From contig NZ_CP011533.1 of assembly GCF_001704275.1 (NCBI RefSeq), positions 8,184,001 to 8,248,000 on the forward strand: a stretch of 64,000 nt of DNA. Reading direction: 5' to 3'. Positions 59,116 through 64,000 of the stretch are shown here, in pieces. The translations under genes and the position numbers were made by a program. Origin of the DNA: Streptomyces noursei ATCC 11455 (GTDB lineage: Bacteria; Actinomycetota; Actinomycetes; Streptomycetales; Streptomycetaceae). Position 1 is the stretch's first letter. Each line of letters begins with the position of its first letter. The notes below the pieces were generated by a model. The model saw only the letters and a list, made by a program, of their open reading frames with translations. It did no database searches and was not told the origin of the DNA.

Positions 59116-59194
59116 GCCAGGCTCCTTTGCCCGTCACCGGCAACCGACCCCCGTTACCCGATACCCAGGACCGTGGCCCGATGATGCGTCGCGG

Positions 59195-59785
59195 CTACGA
59201 GGCGGTGCCGAAATCCTGCGTCCAGTAGTTGCCGGGCTGTGCGAGGCCGACGCCGATCTCCTTGAACGAGCAGTCGAGGATGTTGCGCTTGTGGCCGGCG
59301 CTGGACATCCAGCCCACCATCACGCTCTCCGGGGTGGTGTAGCCGTAGGCGACGTTCTCGCCGTAGCTGTTCCAGTGGTAGCCGGCGCTCGTGAGCCGGG
59401 CACCCGGGTCGGACCCGTCGGATCCGGTATGCGACATGTTGTGGTGGTCCGCCATGTCCTTGCTGTGGGCTTGGGCGGCCTTTGTCAGCTTTGCGTTGAG
59501 GGTCAAGGGGGAGCAGCCGGCCTTGCCGCGCTCCTTGTTGACGAGTTCCAGTACGCGGGCCGTCGTGCCGGAGGTCGGCGCGGCGGAGGCGGCGGAGGCG
59601 GCGGCGTTCGGAGCCGAGGCGGGTGCCGCCGACACCGCGCCCGTCCGGTGGTGGTGGAAGTGCCCTGCCTCGTAGGGCTGTTCGCCGCGGCAGGCCATGG
59701 CGACGGAGGGGACGCCCACGGCGGCCACGGCGAGGGCGGCGACCGTTATCCGCCGGTGGTTCCGCGTCCTGCGGTGCTTGCTCAT
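59195..59785 (-). CDS. Secreted CAP (SCP/PR1-like) domain protein
   Basis: 196 aa from ATG at 59785 (GAGG upstream). Signal peptide of about 31 residues, a His/Ala/Ser-rich linker, then the CAP domain (residues 75-196): RVLELVNKERGKAGCSPLTLNAKLTKAAQAHSKDMADHHNMSHTGSDGSDPGARLTSAGYHWNSYGENVAYG...VMVGWMSSAGHKRNILDCSFKEIGVGLA. The conserved His and Glu of the CAP cavity are present. Extracellular, often in wall or sporulation contexts; biochemical role unsettled. Confidence 0.9.
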   Translation of the reverse strand: MSKHRRTRNHRRITVAALAVAAVGVPSVAMACRGEQPYEAGHFHHHRTGAVSAAPASAPNAAASAASAAPTSGTTARVLELVNKERGKAGCSPLTLNAKLTKAAQAHSKDMADHHNMSHTGSDGSDPGARLTSAGYHWNSYGENVAYGYTTPESVMVGWMSSAGHKRNILDCSFKEIGVGLAQPGNYWTQDFGTAS

Positions 59786-60443
59786 GCGTGACCTCGCTCG
59801 TTCGTTGCGGTTCGCCGTCGGACGGTCGGGTCCGCCCCGTTCCCGGTGCCTGGGTGGGGCGGGCGCCGCGCCGGCCGTCATTCTGAGAAGCGCCGCATAT
59901 CCGGGGCAATGGGGCTTTCTCCTACCCGTGGTAGTAGGCCCCGTACCGGCTTGTCACGGGCGGATGGTCGTGCTGCCCGGCTCCCCGCGGACTCCCTTTG
60001 GGTCTGGCGTGACGTCAGGGGCCGGTGGTGCGCCGTTGAATGGGTGAAAGGGTCAGGGAGGCCGGCGGGCGCCGCCCGATGTGCGCGTCATCGCCAGATC
60101 AAGGCGGACAAAGCCCAATTTGTCGCCGTGGCGGGCTCTACTATGCGCCGTAGTTCGCGGCGCCGGCCCGTATGACGGATGTCACGGGCGGGGGCGGAGC
60201 GGGGCCGAGCGGGGTTCGGGGGCGCGTCGCGCGTGCATGTCGCGGACTGTCCGGCGTGGCGTCCCGTGGTGTCTGTGGCGCGCGGAAGGGGCGGCGGACG
60301 AGGGCCCCCGCGGCCCCCGCCGCCTGACGACCCTCGCGCCATACGCGATCCCGCGCCACCGACTGAGGCACGCCCCGCAACGCGCGGGCCTGCCCCGGTC
60401 AGCGCGCCATCCCCTGGATCCCACCTGACGAGAGCAGGAATCC
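59786..60443. other. 658-bp spacer, no gene supported
   Basis: Between the CAP gene (left) and the broken aldehyde dehydrogenase. It contains a possible structured element near 59910-59945 (GGGGC...CTAC-ccgtg-GTAG...GCCCC) and GC-rich sequence. No ribosome site or protein-like frame convinced me. Confidence 0.4.
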
Positions 60444-61803
60444 ATGGTCCGTGAACGAACCCATGAGCCCGTCCGCGACATCACCCACTTCGTGGGCGGC
60501 ACCCACACCCCGGGAACCTCGGGGTCCTACGGCGACGTATGCGACCCCAACACCGGCCGGGGGTCCAGGCCCGGGTCCCGCTCGCCACCCGCGGTGAGAC
60601 CGAGGCCGCCATCGCCGACGCGCCCGAGGCCAACGCGGCCTGGACGTCGTGGAGTTCGCCGCCGGCGTCCCGCACCTGCTGAAGGGCGAGTTCACCGACA
60701 ATGCCGGCACCGGAATCGACGTCCACTTGCTGCACGCCCCGATCGGGGTGGCCGCCGGCATCACCCCGTTCAACTTCCCCGCGATGATTCCGCTCTGGCC
60801 GGCGGCACCGACCCTGGCCTGCGGGAACGCCGTCATCCTCAATCCCTCCGAGCGTGCCCCGTCCGTCCCGCTGCGGATCGCCGAACTGTTCCTGGCGGCG
60901 GGGCTGCCGCCGGGCGTGCTGAACGTCGTCAACGGCGGCAAGGAAGCCGTCGACACCCTGCTGACGGCCCCCAGGGTCGGGGCGCCCGGCTTCGGCGGCT
61001 CCACGCCGATCGCCGCCCACGTGTATGCCACCGCCGCCGCCCACGGCAAGCGCGCGCAGTGCTTCGGCGGCGCCAAGAACCACCTGATCGTGATGCCGGA
61101 CGCCGACCTCGACCAGGCGGTGGACGCGTTGATCGGTGCCGGCTACGGCTCGGCGGACGAGCGCTGCATGGCGGTCTCCGTGGCGCGTCCCCGTCGGCGA
61201 GGGCCACCGCCGAGGCGCTCGTCGCGCGACTGGCGGAGCGCATCGGAGGGCTGCGGGTGGGCCGGAGCGACGACCCCGAGGCGGACTTCGGGTCGCTGGT
61301 CGGCCGGGACGCGGTGGACCGGGTGCGTTCCTATGTCGATGCGGGGGTGGCCGAGGGCGCCGAACTCGTCGTCGACGGCCGGGACTTCGCCCTGCCGGGC
61401 CACGAGGACGGGTTCTTCGCCGGGGCGTCGCTCTTCGACCGCGTCACGCCGGACATGCGGATCTACCAGGAGGAGATCTTCGGGCCCGTACTGTCCGTCG
61501 TCCGCGCCGCCGACTACGAGGAGGCCCTGCGGCTGCCCAGCGAGCACGCCTTCGGCAACGGCGTCGCCCTGTTCACCCGGGACGGCGACACGGCGCGCGA
61601 CTTCACCCGGCGGGTGAACACCGGCATGGTCGGCGTCAACGTGCCCATTCCGGTGCCGGTCGCCCACCACACCTTCGGCGGCTTGGAAGCGCTCCGGCTT
61701 CGGCGACCTCAACCAGCACGGACCGGACGCCATCCGCTTCTATACCCGCACCAAGACCGTGACCTTCGTCGACAAGCGCCCGCCCCGCTTCACCCACCGC
61801 TGA
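60444..61803 (+). pseudogene. Methylmalonate-semialdehyde dehydrogenase (MmsA-like), multiply frameshifted
   Basis: The start (MVRERTHEPVRDITHFVGGTHTPG) and GRGVQARVPLA.. are in different frames. About 60 residues before [24 protein letters not shown] are deleted. A long good stretch follows ([54 protein letters not shown] with the catalytic Cys). It shifts at about 61190 to [25 protein letters not shown]...[13 protein letters not shown], and again at about 61685 to GFGDLNQHGPDAIRFYTRTKTVT. At least three shifts plus the deletion make it non-functional. The intact enzyme converts (methyl)malonate semialdehyde to acyl-CoA. Confidence 0.85.
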
Positions 61804-61879
61804 CCCGTCCAGCCACCGGCCGGGCCGCACCCGTCGGGTGCGGCGCAGGAGCGTTGGCCCGGCCTTGGCGATGCACCTG

Positions 61880-62035
61880 ACACGCGGTACCTTCTCTTCG
61901 ATAGCGACGACGGCGAAGCGGAAGCCGGTGGAAATCCGGCACGGTCGCGCCACTGTGTGCGACACGCCCCCCGGGGGTGTGTCGTGAGTCAGACCCGCGG
62001 CCCTCGTCCTGTGCACCACCGAGATGGGACGCGAA
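61880..62035 (+). promoter_or_regulatory. Cobalamin (B12) riboswitch
   Basis: Contains GGAAGCCGGTGGAAATCCGGC, then the B12-box sequence GCGCCACTGTG (about 61947-61957), a GACACGC / GTGTGTC stem and the closing GAGTCAGACCCGCGG. This is the conserved core of adenosylcobalamin-type riboswitches, just upstream of the cobalt transporter genes. It should switch cbtBA off when B12 is plentiful. Confidence 0.9.
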
Positions 62036-62056
62036 CTCCCAGAAGGAGGTTCTGCC

Positions 62057-62278
62057 ATGGCGCAGACCGTTGCCCAGCCGACATCCACCACTCCCGTCGT
62101 TCCCGCCACGCTGCCGCTGAAGGCGATCGCTCCGTGGGCGGTCTTCTTCGGCGTTCTGATGCTCGTCCTGCTCTACTTCGTGGGCGCGGAGCAGGGCGCC
62201 ACGTCCGTGTTCAGCGGCACCGACGTGCACGAGTGGGTCCACGACGCCCGCCACCTGCTCGGTTTCCCCTGCCACTGA
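62057..62278 (+). CDS. cbtB: Cobalt transporter subunit CbtB
   Basis: 73 aa from ATG (AAGGAGG upstream). One membrane segment (about residues 22-45) and the short C-terminal metal site VHEWVHDARHLLGFPCH, rich in His with a final Cys-His, as in CbtB. Works with CbtA in cobalt uptake for B12 synthesis. Under the cobalamin riboswitch; cbtA follows after 21 bp. Confidence 0.92.
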   Translation: MAQTVAQPTSTTPVVPATLPLKAIAPWAVFFGVLMLVLLYFVGAEQGATSVFSGTDVHEWVHDARHLLGFPCH

Positions 62279-62299
62279 CGCAAGGGACGCCCCAGCCGC

Positions 62300-63052
62300 A
62301 TGAACTCCGCAACGGTAAGAAATCTGCTCGTACGAGGCATGCTCGCCGGCCTGGGCGCCGGCGTGCTGGCCCTCGTCGTCGCCTACGTCCTCGGTGAGCC
62401 GAGCGTCAACAGCGCGATCGGTTTCGAGGAGGCCCACTCCCACGAGCACGAGATGGAGGTCGTCTCCCGCACTCTGCAGTCCACCGCCGGTCTCGCCACC
62501 GGCGTCCTGGTCTACGGAGTGGCCTTCGGCGGCATCGCCGCCCTCGCCTTCTGCTTCGCACTCGGCCGCGTCGGACGCTTCGGCCCCCGGGCCACCGCAC
62601 TGCTGCTGTCCGGCACCGCACTGCTGGCCGTGTACGTCGTGCCGTTCCTGAAGTACCCGGCCAACCCGCCGTCGGTGGGCGACCCGGACACCATCGGCAA
62701 GCGCACCACGCTGTACTTCCTGATGATGGTGCTCAGCGTCCTCCTGGCGGTCGCCGCCACCCAGCTGGGCAAGCGCCTCGCGCCCAGCCTGGGCACCTGG
62801 TGGGCGACCGTGGTCGCGGTGGCCGCCTTCGTCGTCGTGATCGGGCTGGCGTACCAGTTCCTGCCGGTCGTCAACGAGGTGCCGAAGGACTTCCCGGCCG
62901 CCCTGCTGTGGCGGTTCCGGCTCTCCGCACTGGCCGTCCAGGCCGTGCTGTGGGGCGGATTCGGGCTGCTCTTCGGTGAGTTGGCCGAGCGGCAGCTGCA
63001 TCCCGCGCCGGCGAGAGCCTCGTCCGGACACACGGTTCCCGCCTCGAACTGA
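62300..63052 (+). CDS. cbtA: Cobalt transporter subunit CbtA
   Basis: 250 aa with six membrane segments. N-terminal LLVRGMLAGLGAGVLALVVAYVLGEPSVNSAIGFEEA followed by His-rich HSHEHE, then FLKYPANPPSVGDPDTIGKRTTLYF, the CbtA signature. Part of the cbtBA unit; a strong terminator follows. Confidence 0.93.
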   Translation: MNSATVRNLLVRGMLAGLGAGVLALVVAYVLGEPSVNSAIGFEEAHSHEHEMEVVSRTLQSTAGLATGVLVYGVAFGGIAALAFCFALGRVGRFGPRATALLLSGTALLAVYVVPFLKYPANPPSVGDPDTIGKRTTLYFLMMVLSVLLAVAATQLGKRLAPSLGTWWATVVAVAAFVVVIGLAYQFLPVVNEVPKDFPAALLWRFRLSALAVQAVLWGGFGLLFGELAERQLHPAPARASSGHTVPASN

Positions 63053-63067
63053 ACGGGTTTGGGACAC

Positions 63068-63102
63068 AAAAGGGCCCTTCGGAACTCTCCGAGGGCCCTT
63101 TT
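63068..63102 (+). terminator. Intrinsic terminator after cbtA
   Basis: AAAAGGGCCC...GGGCCCTTTT: stem of about 15 bp with one bulge and loop ACTC, ending in a T4 run, 16 bp after the cbtA stop. Confidence 0.85.
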
Positions 63103-63218
63103 GCGTTATGCCGGACACGACGACGGAGGTCACGGTCACACACCACGGGCGGGCCGGTCCGGCCCGCCCGATCGGGGCACGGGTCGGGGCCGCCGGAGGC
63201 GACGAGCGGAGGAGCCGT

Positions 63219-63494
63219 ATGGCCAGAACCCCCCAGCCGCGTCACATCACCCTCGGCGGCCGTGCGGCGGTGGCGCTGACCCTTGAGGAGTACGAGCGAC
63301 TGATCGCGAGCCGCCGCCAGATCGGCGGCCAGAGCGCGCGGGTACGGGTGCTCGCCCAGCAGGTCAAACGGACCGAGCGACTGCTCTCGGAGCTGGAGGC
63401 CCTGGTCGGTGGCCCCGACGGCCGCACCGACACCGACCGCCTGCGCCGCGCGATCGCGGAGCTGCTCCGCCGCCACCGGGACGAGGCCCACTGA
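63219..63494 (+). CDS. Small coiled-coil-like protein of unknown function
   Basis: 91 aa from ATG at 63219, chosen for GGAGGAG just upstream (the frame is open further up). HITLGGRAAVALTLEEYERLIASRRQIGG opens like an antitoxin/DNA-binding N-terminus, followed by a long helix (RVRVLAQQVKRTERLLSELEALVGG). Family not recognised. Convergent with the histidine phosphatase, next to the cobalt genes. Confidence 0.6.
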   Translation: MARTPQPRHITLGGRAAVALTLEEYERLIASRRQIGGQSARVRVLAQQVKRTERLLSELEALVGGPDGRTDTDRLRRAIAELLRRHRDEAH

Positions 63495-63521
63495 CCCCAC
63501 GCGGCACACCCGCCGCAGCCG

Positions 63522-64000
63522 TCAGCTGCCGGGCTCCGCGCCGGAGGCGAGGGCGCGCCCGAGCCGCAGGTTCCAGCGCCCGGACCGACCGCTGACCTCG
63601 GTGGCCGTGAGCGGGGGCACGTCGATCCGCCAGAACGCCTCCTCGGGCGCGCCCAGCACGTGTACCACCACCGCCCGTACGACCTCCGGTTCGACCACGG
63701 CGAGCGTCCTGCCGTCGGCCCGGCCGCAGGCGTCCAGCCACTGCGCGACACGCCCGCACAGGTCCCGCACCGACTCGCCGCCGTGCGGCGCCGCGCCGGG
63801 CTCGGTCAGCCACCGGGCCACCGCCTCGGGCTCGGCCGCCGCCACGTCGTCGAGGGTCCGCCCCGACCAGCGGCCGACGTCCAGGCCCGCGAGCTCCGGG
63901 CCCGACGGGTCGCCGTCGAGGCCGAGCGCCGCGGCCGTCTCCCGACAGCGCACGCTGGGCGAGACACGGACCCGGCCGGCGGCCGGCAGGGCACCGGCCG
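63522..64000 (-). CDS. Histidine phosphatase family protein, 5' part beyond the window
   Basis: Only the C-terminal 159 codons or so are present. VSPSVRCRETAAALG, then AGLDVGRWSGRTLDDVAAAEPEAVARWLTEPGAAPHGGESVRDLCGRVAQWLD, and LAVVEPEVVRAVVVHVLGAP at the position of the second catalytic His (here Glu-Pro-Glu rather than the usual SHG-type sequence). The RHG motif lies off the right edge. Its place next to cbtBA suggests an alpha-ribazole-phosphatase-like role in B12 metabolism, though the altered late motif could mean loss of activity. Confidence 0.78.
   Translation of the reverse strand, partial: AGALPAAGRVRVSPSVRCRETAAALGLDGDPSGPELAGLDVGRWSGRTLDDVAAAEPEAVARWLTEPGAAPHGGESVRDLCGRVAQWLDACGRADGRTLAVVEPEVVRAVVVHVLGAPEEAFWRIDVPPLTATEVSGRSGRWNLRLGRALASGAEPGS

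Overview
The window is high-GC actinobacterial DNA and most resembles a Streptomyces or related Streptomycetaceae chromosome arm. Signs are the strong G/C third-position bias, GGAGG ribosome sites, many TetR/MarR/ArsR/SARP regulators, many secreted proteins and lipoproteins, and families typical of this group (spore-associated SapA-like protein, repetin-like secreted protein, DUF6801, Trypco2). Gene order mixes metabolism, regulation, secreted proteins and conflict genes. At least eight loci are decayed, which fits a variable chromosomal arm better than the core. No rRNA, tRNA or CRISPR array was seen.

Layout. 1-6.3 kb: sulfatase-modifying-factor-like protein, TetR/darcynin pair, MmpS-like lipoprotein, FAD oxidoreductase, DUF2975/XRE pair, orphan solute-binding lipoprotein. 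6.5-7.7 kb: fused remnants of a methyltransferase and three genes resembling the FkbI/FkbH/FkbK methoxymalonyl-ACP cassette. 8-13 kb: ketopantoate reductase, MFS/ArsR pair, SDR, SBF-type transporter. 13.2-15.3 kb: PEP-mutase-family enzyme and repetin-like protein. 15.5-21.9 kb: a poly-gamma-glutamate type operon (double sensor-HAMP protein, PgsB, PgsC, NlpC/P60 protein) with a divergent lipoprotein. 22-25.3 kb: DUF1877 protein, secreted protein, IS481-type element inserted at CTAG, ICMT-like methyltransferase.

25.7-37 kb is the most unusual part. It has a double-glycine-leader peptide without cysteine, a membrane protein with a toxin-like tail followed by an overlapping small gene, a 54-residue Trp/Cys/Asp/Arg-rich peptide with its own promoter and terminator, a PE-PPE hydrolase, a LuxR-SARP fusion regulator coupled to a DUF6585-like gene, and a divergent XRE-NACHT-membrane protein. 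Three near-identical 11-bp-spaced direct-repeat boxes lie upstream of three minus-strand genes here.

37.3-38.5 kb is a scar: regulator remnant, TnpB remnant and broken serine hydrolase. 38.6-42.9 kb: SapA-like protein, Tat-exported molybdopterin oxidoreductase with its 2Fe-2S subunit, MarR regulator. 43.3-45.5 kb: divergent 3-hydroxybutyrate dehydrogenase and extracellular PHB depolymerase, likely one polyester-degradation route. 45.6-49.6 kb: regulators and GNAT acetyltransferases. 49.8-55.9 kb: secreted amidase, kinase/solute-binding fusion, PIG-L deacetylase, DUF6801 protein. 56-59.1 kb: trypsin-NACHT-membrane protein with Trypco2 partner, a likely conflict (immune-type) system related to the XRE-NACHT gene at 34-36 kb. 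59.2-64 kb: CAP protein, wrecked aldehyde dehydrogenase, cobalamin riboswitch with cbtB-cbtA, small protein, and a histidine phosphatase running off the right end.

All functional calls come from reading translated sequence and recalled family motifs; no database search was run.
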